Origin: Methylibium sp.
GTDB lineage: Bacteria; Pseudomonadota; Gammaproteobacteria; Burkholderiales; Burkholderiaceae_C
DNA length: 64,000 nt
Reading direction: 5' to 3'
NCBI GenBank assembly: GCA_013824165.1
Contig: PNNH01000079.1
Location: 62,001 to 126,000 of the forward strand
The notes beneath the pieces are model-generated. The model did not search any database, was not told the DNA's origin, and saw only the letters and a list, made by a program, of their open reading frames with translations. Numbering within the stretch: position 1 is the stretch's first letter; the number at the start of each line of letters is the position of its first letter. Below, one piece after another: positions 32,603-44,468 of the stretch. A program made the translations under genes and the position numbers.

Positions 32603-34729
32603 TCAGCGGGTGCGCTGCTTGCGGCTGTCTCGCACTCGGGCCGTGTGGGTCGGCTTGACTGGCCGGTCGTGCGCCTCTACCCAGTCCAGGAACTCCTGGT
32701 ACCAGAGCTTGGCGTTGCGCGGCTTCAGCACCCAGTGGTTCTCATCGGGGAACCACAGCAGGCGGGCATCGATGCCTCGCGCCTTCAGCGTGTTGTAGTA
32801 GGCCAGGCCGTTGCAGTCTGGCACGCGGTAGTCCAGCGCGCCGTGGATCACCAGCGTGGGCGTCTGCATCTTCGCAGCGGCGCTGTGCGGGCTCTGGGCC
32901 AGCACGCGGTCCATGTCTTCCCAGTAGCGAGCATGCAGGTCGCGCGGCCGGTCCATATAGGAGTCGGCGCTGAAGGTGGCGATGCGGTCGAACACGCCGG
33001 CGTGGCAGACATAGCTGCGGTAGCGGCCAGGCTTCACATGGCCATTCATCCACGCGACCAGGAAGCCGCCATAGCTGCCGCCGGTGGCACTGATGCGGCT
33101 GCGGTCAGCCCAGGGCTGCTGGATCAGCCAGTTGGTGGCGGCCTCGATGTCTTGCGTCTCCAGTTCGCCCTGGCGGCCCATGATGCTGTCGCGCCAGGCG
33201 AAGCCGAAGCCACTGGAGCCGTGGTAGTTGACCTGCGCCACCACATGGCCGCGCGCGGCCAGCACATGCGGATTCCAGCGGTAGCCAAAAGTGTCGCCGG
33301 CCGCGGCAAAGGGGCCGCCGTGGATCACATGCATCACCGGATGCTTCTTACGCGCATCGAAGCCGGGCGGGAAGGTCAGCCACATCTGCACCGGCTCGCC
33401 CAGCGCACCCTTGACGCTGACCTCGCGCACCTCGCCGAGCTGGCGCTTGGCCAGCAGTGCATCGTTGAATCGCTCCAGGCGCAGCGCCTGGCCCCCTGCG
33501 CGATGCGCGTGCACGCGCACCGGGTGCAGCGCCGAGTCGCTGGCGGTGACGATCAGTCCTGCCACCACATCGAAGGCCTGGATCCAGCCGCCATCCACCG
33601 CAGCCGGGGCGGTGATGCCGCTGCTCATGTCATGGCGCCACAGCGGGCAGCGGCCGCGCTGCTCGGCGGTGAACAGCAGGGCCTGGCCAGCCTCGGCCCA
33701 GCGCAGCGGCGCCTCGGCGTGGAAGTCCCAGGCGGCATCGCTGAGCACGCACCAGCGGGCCTGGCCTGATTTGGCCGGCTTGCCGTCCAGATCCAGCAGC
33801 GCCAGCTGTTTCAATGCGGTATGCCGGTGGCCGATCTGGGCGGCGGTCATCGCAATCGCGCGGCCATCCGGTCGGTAGCTGGGGGCATCGAAATCCCAAC
33901 CCGCCTCATCGACGAGGCAACGCACGCGGCGGCTGGGCAGGGCCATCTCGCTCAGCGCATAGCGCGCGCCGGGGCGCACCGGCTGTTCGGCGGCATGCAC
34001 GAAGGCAATGCGGGCGCCATCGGGGCTGACGTCATACGCGCTGGTGCCGGCGGCATCGCGTGGCAGCTCATGGCTTGTGCCCTCGAAGAGATCGGTGATG
34101 CGGCCGCTGCCAAGGTCCAGCAGCAGCAGGTGCAGCACGCGGCCCTGCGGCACGTTGTGGTCCCAGTGGCGGTAATAGGCCTCGCTGGTGGCGTAGCCGC
34201 TTTCCTTGCGCTCGCTGAAGCTCTTGTGGCGCTGCGTCTGCGCGGCGGCGCCCTTCAATTCCGGCCAGACCCAGGCGGCGAACAGGATGCGCTTGCCGTC
34301 CGGCATCCACTTGAAGGAATCCACGCCGGGGCCGAACTGGCTGACGCGCTGGGCCTCGCCGCCGTCGGGCGCGATCAGATAGAGCTGCGCGCTGGCGTCC
34401 TTGCTGCCTTGCTGTTCGCGCCGGGCCACGAAGGCGATGCGGTCGCTGCGCGGTGACCATTGTGGCTGGCCGTCCTTGTCGCCGCAGGCGGTCAGGCGCC
34501 GCGGTGCGGCCTTGCGGCCGGCGGTCGGCAGCAGCCACAGGCTGGAGCTGGAGCTGTTGTCGGCCATCGAGCTGCGGGTGACCGAGCAGACCGCATGCGC
34601 ACCATCGGGTGCCAGGCTCAGCGCACCGATGCGCTCGAAGGCCCAGAGGTCGTCAACGCTCAGTGGGTGATTGCGGGCCGCTGGCTTGCGTTCTGCAGCG
34701 GGCGAGAGGGGGGTCTTAGACGTCGCCAT
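32603..34729 (-). CDS. S9-family prolyl oligopeptidase / acylaminoacyl peptidase
   Basis: About 708-residue serine peptidase. An N-terminal seven-bladed beta-propeller (LSLAPDGAHAVCSVTRS; PQWSPRSDRIAFVARRE; YRPDGRAIAMTAAQ) is followed by an alpha/beta-hydrolase domain with nucleophile Ser in GGSYGGFLV, Asp in HGALDYRVPD and His in PDENHWVL. No signal peptide, so probably cytoplasmic; it would trim short peptides or acyl-peptides. ATG at 34729 with a GTG two codons earlier. Monocistronic. Confidence 0.9.
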   Translation of the reverse strand: MATSKTPLSPAAERKPAARNHPLSVDDLWAFERIGALSLAPDGAHAVCSVTRSSMADNSSSSSLWLLPTAGRKAAPRRLTACGDKDGQPQWSPRSDRIAFVARREQQGSKDASAQLYLIAPDGGEAQRVSQFGPGVDSFKWMPDGKRILFAAWVWPELKGAAAQTQRHKSFSERKESGYATSEAYYRHWDHNVPQGRVLHLLLLDLGSGRITDLFEGTSHELPRDAAGTSAYDVSPDGARIAFVHAAEQPVRPGARYALSEMALPSRRVRCLVDEAGWDFDAPSYRPDGRAIAMTAAQIGHRHTALKQLALLDLDGKPAKSGQARWCVLSDAAWDFHAEAPLRWAEAGQALLFTAEQRGRCPLWRHDMSSGITAPAAVDGGWIQAFDVVAGLIVTASDSALHPVRVHAHRAGGQALRLERFNDALLAKRQLGEVREVSVKGALGEPVQMWLTFPPGFDARKKHPVMHVIHGGPFAAAGDTFGYRWNPHVLAARGHVVAQVNYHGSSGFGFAWRDSIMGRQGELETQDIEAATNWLIQQPWADRSRISATGGSYGGFLVAWMNGHVKPGRYRSYVCHAGVFDRIATFSADSYMDRPRDLHARYWEDMDRVLAQSPHSAAAKMQTPTLVIHGALDYRVPDCNGLAYYNTLKARGIDARLLWFPDENHWVLKPRNAKLWYQEFLDWVEAHDRPVKPTHTARVRDSRKQRTR

Positions 34730-34793
34730 GGCCACAGTGTCGCGCAGGGCGGCAGGCTTGCCAGCCCGGCTTTGCCCGCAGAGCGCACGCGCA

Positions 34794-35219
34794 TCAAGGC
34801 GTGTCGTGCCAGCGCCGGCGGGTCTCGTCGATGGAGCTCTGGATCAGCTGCTCCAGCACCGCCGGCTGCACATCGGCCAGGCGCTTGATATAGAGGCAAG
34901 ACTTGCCGGTCTTGTGCTTGCCAAGCTGCTGGAGCAGGCCTGCAGCGCCCTCGAACCCGGCCAGCAGGTACAGGCTGATGCTGTCCTTGCGCGCTGAGAA
35001 GCCGACGAGGCAGAAGTCGCCCTCACGCCCACTTTCGTAGCGGTAGTGGTAGTTGCCGAAGCCGACGATGCTGCTGCCCCACAGCACGGGTGGGGAGCCG
35101 CTCAGGCGCTGCATAAGGGCGGCGATCTGCGCGCAGTCGCTGCGGCGCTGCGGGTCGGCAAGGCCGTCCAGATAGCTTCGCAGCGGCGTGTCGGCGGGGC
35201 GGGTCTTGGCTTCACTCAT
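34794..35219 (-). CDS. DUF1801 domain-containing protein
   Basis: 141 residues, cytoplasmic. YLDGLADPQRRSDCAQIAALMQRLSG, PPVLWGSSIVGFGNYHYRYESGREGDF, FSARKDSISLYLL and GKSCLYIKRLADV match the DUF1801 (YdhG-like) pattern. Function unknown. Lies just before a VOC-family gene on the same strand (13-bp gap), so the two may be cotranscribed. Confidence 0.88.
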   Translation of the reverse strand: MSEAKTRPADTPLRSYLDGLADPQRRSDCAQIAALMQRLSGSPPVLWGSSIVGFGNYHYRYESGREGDFCLVGFSARKDSISLYLLAGFEGAAGLLQQLGKHKTGKSCLYIKRLADVQPAVLEQLIQSSIDETRRRWHDTP

Positions 35220-35232
35220 GGCCTTGCACGTC

Positions 35233-35625
35233 TCACTGGCCGGCGGGCGGCTGCCAAAGTTCGAGGCGGTTGCCCTCAGGGTCCATCACCCAGCCGAACT
35301 TGCCGTACTCCGACTCCTCCACCCTGTCATCCACCGTGCATCCTTCGCTGCGCAGCAGGGCCAGCAGCGCGTGCAGGTCGGCGACCCGGTAATTGATCAT
35401 GAAGGGCGCCAAGCTGGGCGCGAAGTAGCCGGTGTCGGCGGCGAACGGGCTCCAGATGGTGGTGCCGATGCCGCCTGGGTTGTCGGGCGTGGCCCAGCTG
35501 AAAGCTGCACCGCCCCAGGGCTTGACGTCGATACCCAGATGCTTCCGGTACCACTCGCCCAGTGCCTTCGGATCGCTGGACTTGAAGAACACACCGCCGA
35601 TGCCGGTGACGCGGGGCTGGCTCAT
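35233..35625 (-). CDS. VOC-family (glyoxalase-like) protein
   Basis: 130 residues from ATG 35625 (AAGGAG nine bases upstream). Single VOC unit: TGIGGVFFKSSDPKALGEWY, RVADLHALLALLRSEG and FGWVMDPEGNRLELWQPP, where the final Glu is the usual metal ligand. Likely an isomerase/lyase-type small enzyme or resistance protein of unknown substrate. Confidence 0.85.
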   Translation of the reverse strand: MSQPRVTGIGGVFFKSSDPKALGEWYRKHLGIDVKPWGGAAFSWATPDNPGGIGTTIWSPFAADTGYFAPSLAPFMINYRVADLHALLALLRSEGCTVDDRVEESEYGKFGWVMDPEGNRLELWQPPAGQ

Positions 35626-35680
35626 CGCGAGTCTCCTTGCTGCGCGTGGTGCGCAGCACGTGCCGCCAAGCATAGCGGCC

Positions 35681-36163
35681 TCAGCGGATCAGCTCGCGGT
35701 GCAGCAGCTTCTCGTTGCCACGGCGGTAGCCTGTCGAGCCGTCCTTGACCCAGACCTCGTGCTCCAGGAAACGGATCTCCACCGGCTTGCTCGGCTCTAG
35801 CCGCTGCTGGGCCTGTCGCGCCTGCTGCACGATCTGCTGCTGCGCAGCCGGGTCGGTGACGCCATACACAAGTAGCATGCTGCGGTGCCGCGTGAAGTCG
35901 GTGTAGATCGCCTGCGCCGCTGGTGCTTCAGCCGTGCCGCGCGGCGGAAAAGGGTGAGTGATGGCGGCGCGCAAGGCGTCGGCCTGCTCGGCATCTGCGC
36001 CGGTGGGCAGGTTCAAGGCTGGCAGCAGGACCGGACTCAGCAGCATGAACACCAGCAGCAGCGCGAACGCCGTGGCGATCAGCGCGGGGATGGCCACGCT
36101 GGCCCAGCGCGGCGGCGGTGCTGGCTTGGTGAGCAAGTCCGCCTCGTGGTCGTGGCGCCGCAT
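35681..36163 (-). CDS. Single-span membrane protein coupled to a SLATT-like gene
   Basis: 160 residues: a short basic N-terminus, one long hydrophobic span (VAIPALIATAFALLLVFMLLSPVLL, about 24-48) and a 110-residue domain ending FLEHEVWVKDGSTGYRRGNEKLLHRELIR. I do not recognise the domain. Its start overlaps the stop codon of the SLATT-like gene upstream (TGATG; GTG one codon earlier is possible), so both are made together. Context suggests a membrane partner of that protein. Confidence 0.65.
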   Translation of the reverse strand: MRRHDHEADLLTKPAPPPRWASVAIPALIATAFALLLVFMLLSPVLLPALNLPTGADAEQADALRAAITHPFPPRGTAEAPAAQAIYTDFTRHRSMLLVYGVTDPAAQQQIVQQARQAQQRLEPSKPVEIRFLEHEVWVKDGSTGYRRGNEKLLHRELIR

Positions 36164-36627
36164 CACGGCGCTGGTGCGTCCGCCTTGTCGCCTTGCAGCG
36201 TGGCTGCGGCTGGCGCCGTTGTAGGCGCTGTCGCAGCTGTGCCGCCGTTGCCCTCGTCGCGCACCACCTCTCGGTCATGTTCGGAGATGATGGCCTTGAG
36301 CTGGCGCGCCAGCTTGGGCAGATCGGCTTCGTCAGCCTCGATGTCGATCAGCAGGCCGTCCACCCGGCTGCGGCTCAGGCGGTTGCTGCGCCATTTGCGC
36401 TGAAAGCCGCCGGCCGCGGCCGCACTGCTCAGCGCTGCCGCAATCGAGGTGAGCACCGCCGCATAGCCGGCATCCATGCCCTTGATCTGCAGCAGCGCAC
36501 CCGCCACCACGCTGCAGACGATGGAGCCGTAGATGCTGCTGTGATGCGCGGCGCTCCAGCTTCGCTGCCCCTTGTAATACCAGTCACGCCACTTGCTGGC
36601 TTCGCGCTTCAGATTGGCCTTGTCCAT
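36163..36627 (-). CDS. SLATT-like two-membrane-span protein
   Basis: 154 residues. Two adjacent hydrophobic segments (about 31-48 and 53-74) are followed at once by KWRSNRLSRSRVDGLL and an acidic helix, the arrangement of SLATT/DUF4231 proteins (two spans plus a cytosolic helical region with a conserved W-R-R pattern). The tail is Ala/Pro/Thr-rich. SLATT proteins are predicted pore-forming effectors in nucleotide-signal-dependent defence systems, but no nucleotidyltransferase or sensor gene lies next to this one. Family assignment by eye, moderate. Confidence 0.55.
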   Translation of the reverse strand: MDKANLKREASKWRDWYYKGQRSWSAAHHSSIYGSIVCSVVAGALLQIKGMDAGYAAVLTSIAAALSSAAAAGGFQRKWRSNRLSRSRVDGLLIDIEADEADLPKLARQLKAIISEHDREVVRDEGNGGTAATAPTTAPAAATLQGDKADAPAP

Positions 36628-36699
36628 GGAGACGACCTTTCGCGGGCTTGGGATCGGGCTGTGATGCTAGCTCTTTTTCGTAGCGTCCTGTTAGAGGGC

Positions 36700-37275
36700 T
36701 TAGCGTAGTCGTTGGCCGACCGAACAGGCGGCGATCAGCTTGGCCAGCCGGGCGGCGCGGGTGTCGGGCTTCTTGGCTGAGCAGACCCAGTGCAGCAATG
36801 TCTTGCGCGCGCTGGGCGGGTGGGCGTCGTTGAAGAAGGCCCATGCGGACTTGTCGTGCTTGAACAGGCGCAGCTCGGCGGCGCTCAGATCAGCCGGCAG
36901 CTGCGGAGGCTGCTCGTAGGAATAGACCGCCGACTTGTGCGCTAGACGCTGCGCGAAGACCGCTTCTCCGGCCGGCTGCATGCGCCCTGTGGCGCGCAGC
37001 GCCTCGACCTTGGCGAGGTTGACCGCGCTCCAGATCGAGCCGGGGCGGCGCGGCGTGAAGCGGATGCAGTAGCGTTCTTCATCGATGCGCCGGCGCACGC
37101 CGTCGATCCAGCCGAAGCACAGCGCCTCGTCCACCGACTCGGACCAGCTCATGCTCGGCCGGCCGGTGGCCACCTTGTGGAAGCCGACGATCAGCTCGCT
37201 CTTGCTGGCCGCATGGGCGGCGAGCCAGTCGCGGAAGGCGGCGGGGCTGGCGAAGAAGACCGGCGGGTGTGTCAT
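36700..37275 (-). CDS. YdeI/OmpD-associated family protein
   Basis: 191 residues from ATG 37275. FFASPAAFRDWLAAHAASKSEL, VGFHKVATGRPSMSWSESVDEALCFGWIDG, YCIRFTPRRPGSIWSAVN and a C-terminal ARKTLLHWVCSAKKPDTRAARL are the pattern of the YdeI/OmpD-associated (bacteriocin-protection-like) family. Cytoplasmic; biochemical role not established. Divergent from the rhodanese gene, sharing a 143-bp control region. Confidence 0.85.
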   Translation of the reverse strand: MTHPPVFFASPAAFRDWLAAHAASKSELIVGFHKVATGRPSMSWSESVDEALCFGWIDGVRRRIDEERYCIRFTPRRPGSIWSAVNLAKVEALRATGRMQPAGEAVFAQRLAHKSAVYSYEQPPQLPADLSAAELRLFKHDKSAWAFFNDAHPPSARKTLLHWVCSAKKPDTRAARLAKLIAACSVGQRLR

Positions 37276-37365
37276 GGCGAGTAGACGGCCTTTTGGCCCT
37301 GGCCTGCATTCTGGTGGGGTTCGGCCCGGCAAGCCTGGCAATCACCCTGCGCGCCGACAATATAA

Positions 37366-37393
37366 GAATTGGCTGATACATTGGCGCCAATTC
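37366..37393. promoter_or_regulatory. Inverted repeat in the YdeI/rhodanese divergent region
   Basis: GAATTGGC (37366-37373) and GCCAATTC (37386-37393) form an 8-bp inverted repeat with a 12-bp spacer. ATTGGC occurs twice in direct orientation (37368 and 37380) and once inverted, and TTGGCGCCAA (37381-37390) is a perfect palindrome. The patch is AT-richer than its surroundings and lies 26 bp before the rhodanese start, so it is a candidate operator. Confidence 0.4.
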
Positions 37394-37418
37394 GGCATGA
37401 AGCGGATAGGTGAACCCA

Positions 37419-37895
37419 ATGGCAAACATCGTGGAGTTGAGATTGATGGCGCAACCACCGGCACAACAGGCCGCGGGCCGTAGGCTGGGACGACGGGCGC
37501 TCGGGATCGGTGGTCTGGCGCTGTGGCTGGGCTTGGGCCTCGCAGGCTGCGGCCAAGCTGGGTCGGGCGCCGACGCGGTGAGCCTGGAGGCGGCACGTGC
37601 CGAGCATGAGGCCGGGCGGGTGCTGATGATCGACATCCGCGAGCCGCATGAGCATGCCACCGGCGTGGCGGCGGGCGCCAAGCTGCTGCCGATGCGCCAG
37701 CTGGGCCAGCGCCTGGCCGAGATTCCCACCGACGCCAAACAGCCGGTGCTGCTGATCTGCAATACCCAGAACCGCTCCAAGGCCACCTTGAAGGCGCTGC
37801 GCGAGCAGGGCGGCTACAGCCATGTGCGCTATGTCGACGGTGGTATGTCGGAGTGGGCGCGGCGCGGCTGGCCGATGGTGGCGCCGGCGCGCTGA
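37419..37895 (+). CDS. Rhodanese-domain lipoprotein
   Basis: 158 residues. N-terminal RRLGRRALGIGGLALWLGLGLAGC is a lipoprotein signal (lipobox LAGC, C44) with a twin-arginine flavour. The single rhodanese domain has MIDIREPHEHATG, the active-site loop CNTQNRS with C114, and VDGGMSEWARRGWP. It would act as a periplasmic sulfurtransferase or thiol-based sensor. Start chosen at ATG 37419; GTG 37410 and ATG 37446 are alternatives. Confidence 0.85.
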   Translation: MANIVELRLMAQPPAQQAAGRRLGRRALGIGGLALWLGLGLAGCGQAGSGADAVSLEAARAEHEAGRVLMIDIREPHEHATGVAAGAKLLPMRQLGQRLAEIPTDAKQPVLLICNTQNRSKATLKALREQGGYSHVRYVDGGMSEWARRGWPMVAPAR

Positions 37896-37900
37896 GCCTG

Positions 37901-38497
37901 TCAGGGCTTGTACGGGCGGACGTCCGACAGCGGTGCGAGCAGCAGCGTCCGGCGCTTGGCGTCCCAATTCAGAGGCCGCCAGCAGGCCTGCATTTCGGCA
38001 TTCGAGCTCAGGGGCGTGAACTTCTGTCCGCATTGGACGCCGCTCAGGGCCAGCACCAGCTGCGGTTGCGGCTTGTGCTCAAGGTCGACCTTCACACCAT
38101 AGTGGTAACCATCGAAGGCTTTTCTCACCTGGCCGCCGGGTGCCGAGCTGACCCAGACGGTGAGCAGGCTGCCCGCTGTTCCTGAAAACGCCGAGGCGGC
38201 GCCGTCGCAGACATAGGAGCCTTGGTCCAGTACGTAGTCGGGCAGGCTGTCGCCATTCAAGTCGATCATGCGCAACAAGTCGGGTCCGTTGGCGGGCTTG
38301 CCAGCCATGTTGCGGCACATCAGATCCATCTCGGCGAGCGCTTTGGCGACAGGGCGTGGCACAGGGGGCTGAGCTGCCGCGATCGAGGACATCAGCGTGA
38401 CGTTCGCCAAAAGGGTGCATGCAGCGAATGCGACCAGGGAGGCTGGAGACGAGAAGGCGGGCGACGATGCCTGATGGGAAGGGCGATTGCGTGACAT
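37901..38497 (-). CDS. Exported protein with EF-hand-like segment, unrecognised
   Basis: 198 residues from ATG 38497. Signal peptide region (SLVAFAACTLLANVTLMSSIAAAQ), then a small domain with MIDLNGDSLPDYVLD, which resembles an EF-hand/FG-GAP calcium loop, and four Cys residues. No family known to me. It converges on the rhodanese gene, with 5 bp between stop codons. Confidence 0.65.
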   Translation of the reverse strand: MSRNRPSHQASSPAFSSPASLVAFAACTLLANVTLMSSIAAAQPPVPRPVAKALAEMDLMCRNMAGKPANGPDLLRMIDLNGDSLPDYVLDQGSYVCDGAASAFSGTAGSLLTVWVSSAPGGQVRKAFDGYHYGVKVDLEHKPQPQLVLALSGVQCGQKFTPLSSNAEMQACWRPLNWDAKRRTLLLAPLSDVRPYKP

Positions 38498-38600
38498 GGG
38501 TTCGGTGGGCTTGGTCGGCAGCTGGCATCTTCCAGAGGGCGCTGAATCGCCCATGGTCTGCATCTGTCGTTGGGATGCTATCTAAATATATGCGCGTCTG

Positions 38601-41933
<3,333 letters not shown>

Positions 41934-41940
41934 GCGGCGC

Positions 41941-43290
41941 TCATGCAAACACCCCGTGCAGAAACCAGGCCGGCGCCGCTGCGTTGGCGGCCGCGCCGCC
42001 CAGGCGTTCGTGATAGATCCACAGCGGCCCGGCCTGCGGGCTGTGCGCCAGGTAGTAATCGCGCTGCACATGGTCCTGCGCCTGCGGCGCGGCCGGGCCG
42101 GGCTGGCCCCACCAGCCGCCTTCAAGGCGCTGCGGGCCGGCCAGCAGCTGCAGCGCGGCTTGGTGCAGCAGCGGGCGGTCGTGGCGCGCGGCCAGGCGCA
42201 GCGGCGGGTCGAGCAGCCAGCCGGGCTGGGGATCGGGGAATGCGAGCGCCGCGGCGCCCGCGGCACGCAAGACCTGGCCCCAGGGCAGCCAGCGCTGCAT
42301 GCGCTCGGGGCGGTGGTCGGCCTGCAGCTGCGCGCAGCGCACCTGCTCCGCGCCCAGGCGTGCCGACAGGCGCTCCAGCAGCTGGGGCAGCGGCTCGCGG
42401 GCCTGCTCGGCGGCATCGGGCAGCAGCGTGAGGCTGCGCTCGGCCAGTGGCTGCACCTCGTCGGCGCTCAGGCTGATCTCGGCCACCGGCGCGGCCAGCG
42501 TCAGCCGCGCCAGATGCTCGCCCAGCAGGCGGCTGAGGTGGCGCAGCTCGCGTGTGGGCTCGGCCGTGCCCAGGTTCAGCTGCCCGCCCGGGCCCACTTC
42601 GCGGGCGCGCATTGCGTCGTGCTGCCAGCTCAAGCTGAAGCGCAGCACGCCGGCATGGCGTGCCGCCAGCCAGGCGCCCAGCTGCAGCAGCAGCGGCTCG
42701 GCCTGCTGCAGCAAGGCGGGCGCATGCTCGATGCGCCAGGCCAGCTCGCGCCGCGCGGCGAAGCGATCGGGCAGGCTGACCCAGGGCAGCGCCATCGGCG
42801 CCAGCGCATGCGCCTGGTCCAGCGCCAGCAGCAACGCATCGCCGAAGCGCCGCGCCGCCGGGCCGCGCGGCAGCGCGCGCACCTGGCCCAGCGTGCGGCA
42901 TCCCAGGCGTTGCAGCATCGGTGCGTGGGCCTGCACCGCACTGAGCGTGTGCAGCGGCAGGTCGTCCAGCAGCGGCGTCAGCGGCGTGCGCAGACCATCG
43001 ACATGGCCGGCGCGCGCCAGTGCCAGCGCGGCCAGCGGTGTGGGTGCCCAGGCCAGCTGCGCCAGGCCCAGCACGGGGCCCTCATCGCGCAGGCGGCGAT
43101 GCAGCGCGCGCAGGCCGCCGAACAGGCGCAGGCTGGCGGCCAGCTCCAGCAGCACGGCGTCTTCCAGCAGCGCCACGCGCGGCGTGAACTGCAGGCTCCA
43201 CCAGGCCAGGGTCTGCTGCGCCTGCAAACAGGCGGCGGGCTCATGGGCGCCGGTGCTATGCAGCAGCGCGAGCCAATGCGGCCTGCTCAT
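41941..43290 (-). CDS. imuB: ImuB, inactive Y-family polymerase of the mutasome
   Basis: 449 residues. The Y-family palm/fingers region is recognisable (LLEDAVLLELAASLRLFGG, RRFGDALLLALDQ), but it begins MSRPHWLALLHS without the catalytic Asp-rich motif of active Y polymerases, as known for ImuB. ImuB is the hub protein that links DnaE2, ImuA and the beta clamp. C-terminus DYYLAHSPQAGPLWIYHER is characteristic. Overlaps imuA by 35 bp. Confidence 0.9.
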   Translation of the reverse strand: MSRPHWLALLHSTGAHEPAACLQAQQTLAWWSLQFTPRVALLEDAVLLELAASLRLFGGLRALHRRLRDEGPVLGLAQLAWAPTPLAALALARAGHVDGLRTPLTPLLDDLPLHTLSAVQAHAPMLQRLGCRTLGQVRALPRGPAARRFGDALLLALDQAHALAPMALPWVSLPDRFAARRELAWRIEHAPALLQQAEPLLLQLGAWLAARHAGVLRFSLSWQHDAMRAREVGPGGQLNLGTAEPTRELRHLSRLLGEHLARLTLAAPVAEISLSADEVQPLAERSLTLLPDAAEQAREPLPQLLERLSARLGAEQVRCAQLQADHRPERMQRWLPWGQVLRAAGAAALAFPDPQPGWLLDPPLRLAARHDRPLLHQAALQLLAGPQRLEGGWWGQPGPAAPQAQDHVQRDYYLAHSPQAGPLWIYHERLGGAAANAAAPAWFLHGVFA

Positions 43291-44167
43291 GCGGCAGCTC
43301 CGGTGCGGGTGAGGGGGCAGGCAGCGCCGGTTGCAGCAGGCGCGGTGCCAGGATGCGGCCCAGCCCGGCCGGCAGCGAGGGCAGGGTCAGCCAGCCCTCG
43401 TGCATGGGGCCGCGGCGCTTGATGAGGCGCACGCGCAGCGTCCAGTCGGGGCCGGGTTCCAGCAGCAGGCGCAGCGGCGCGGCCGAGGACTGCGGCTGCG
43501 CAATGGCCGCCGGCCGCAGCACGAACACCGGCGCGCGCGCGCCCAGCGCCGCGGCCTGCAGGCGGCGGATCTGCTCGGGCCGCGCCTCGGGCAGCCAGGC
43601 CAGCACGGCGGCGGCGGCATCGGCCTTGATGGCCTGTTCGGCCGCCCACAAGGCATGGGCGGCATTGCCGGGCGCGATCCACACCAGTTGCGCGGCGCTG
43701 ATGCCGTGCCCGGCCAGGCCCGGCAGATGCGGCGCCAGCGGCGGGTTGATCAGCAGCAGCGGGCGCCGTGCCGCCGGGCTGGCTGCTGGCCCGCTGCGAC
43801 CGCGCTTGCCGGGGCGGGCCTGCGGCGCGGCGGCGCTGTTGGCCGTGGTGCTGGCGGCCAGCAGGCCGCGCAAGGCCGGCCCGAGCAGGCGCCATTCGCA
43901 GGCGCCGGGGCGGGTCAGCAGGATTTCGCTGAGCTGCTGCGTGGGCCAGCCGCCGCCGGGTAGTTCGGCGTCCAGCGCGGCAAAGCCGCTGCTGTGGCAA
44001 GGGCTCTGGCTGCGTGCCAGCTCGCTGCCGCGCCACAGCGCCCCCAGGCTGCCGGGCAGGGTCGGCAGGTCCGGCAGGTCTGGAATCCGGGCCTGCGGGG
44101 GTGATAGCAGTGGCAGGGCGGGCGTGGCGCTGGCGGACGCCGGCGCCTGCCGGACGGGGGCATGCAT
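43256..44167 (-). CDS. imuA: ImuA, RecA-like mutasome accessory
   Basis: 303 residues with a Pro-rich N-terminus and a RecA-fold core: SSGFAALDAELPGGGWPTQQLSEIL, followed by PLLLINPPLAPHLPGLAGHGI and RLIKRRGPMHEGWLTLPSL, the pattern of ImuA (translesion cell-division-inhibitor-like). It recruits or regulates the DnaE2/ImuB complex. First gene of the cassette; a perfect LexA box lies 75 bp upstream. Confidence 0.9.
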   Translation of the reverse strand: MHAPVRQAPASASATPALPLLSPPQARIPDLPDLPTLPGSLGALWRGSELARSQSPCHSSGFAALDAELPGGGWPTQQLSEILLTRPGACEWRLLGPALRGLLAASTTANSAAAPQARPGKRGRSGPAASPAARRPLLLINPPLAPHLPGLAGHGISAAQLVWIAPGNAAHALWAAEQAIKADAAAAVLAWLPEARPEQIRRLQAAALGARAPVFVLRPAAIAQPQSSAAPLRLLLEPGPDWTLRVRLIKRRGPMHEGWLTLPSLPAGLGRILAPRLLQPALPAPSPAPELPHEQAALARAAA

Positions 44168-44468
44168 GGAGGGTGTGGGCGCTTGGGCTGGGGGGAACTG
44201 CGGCGGCAGGGGTTCTGTGATGCGTCTGAAAAATCAGGAAGCTGTATAAATATACAGTCTTTTGCCGTGCTGGCAAGGGGGCAAAAAAGTGGCGAGCCCG
44301 TGGGCTCCACGCCACGGAGCGGCATCGCGCGGGCCGCAGGGATGCGGGCCTGGCGTGCGGTTTTTGGCGTTCATGGCTTTGCGCCACTCAGGCAGGGGGG
44401 CTAACCCGGCGCATGCAGCGCCTGTGCATCGGTTACAAGCTGGAACGCTTTCAGCAGACCCTCTCACC
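44168..44468. other. imuA/GNAT divergent intergenic region
   Basis: Holds the LexA box (44242-44257) and an imperfect hairpin at 44289-44315 (GTGGC-GAGCCC / GGGCTC-cac-GCCAC). No gene was found in it. The imuA promoter overlaps the LexA box on the minus strand; no clear promoter for the GNAT gene was seen. Confidence 0.6.
44242..44257. promoter_or_regulatory. LexA box (SOS operator) of imuA-imuB-dnaE2
   Basis: CTGTATAAATATACAG fits the proteobacterial SOS consensus CTGT-N8-ACAG exactly, with the usual AT-rich centre. It overlaps the probable imuA -10 region (TATATT on the minus strand). LexA cleavage after DNA damage would release the cassette. Confidence 0.92.

Noticed and set aside
35681-36627. 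Full CBASS-like or other nucleotide-signal defence system
   Set aside because: Only a SLATT-like protein and a partner are present; no cyclase, SLOG, ubiquitin-like or nuclease genes adjoin them.
41934-42416. N-terminal extension of dnaE2
   Set aside because: The extra codons overlap imuB in another frame and are Arg/Pro/Ser-rich; the PHP domain begins normally after ATG 41933.
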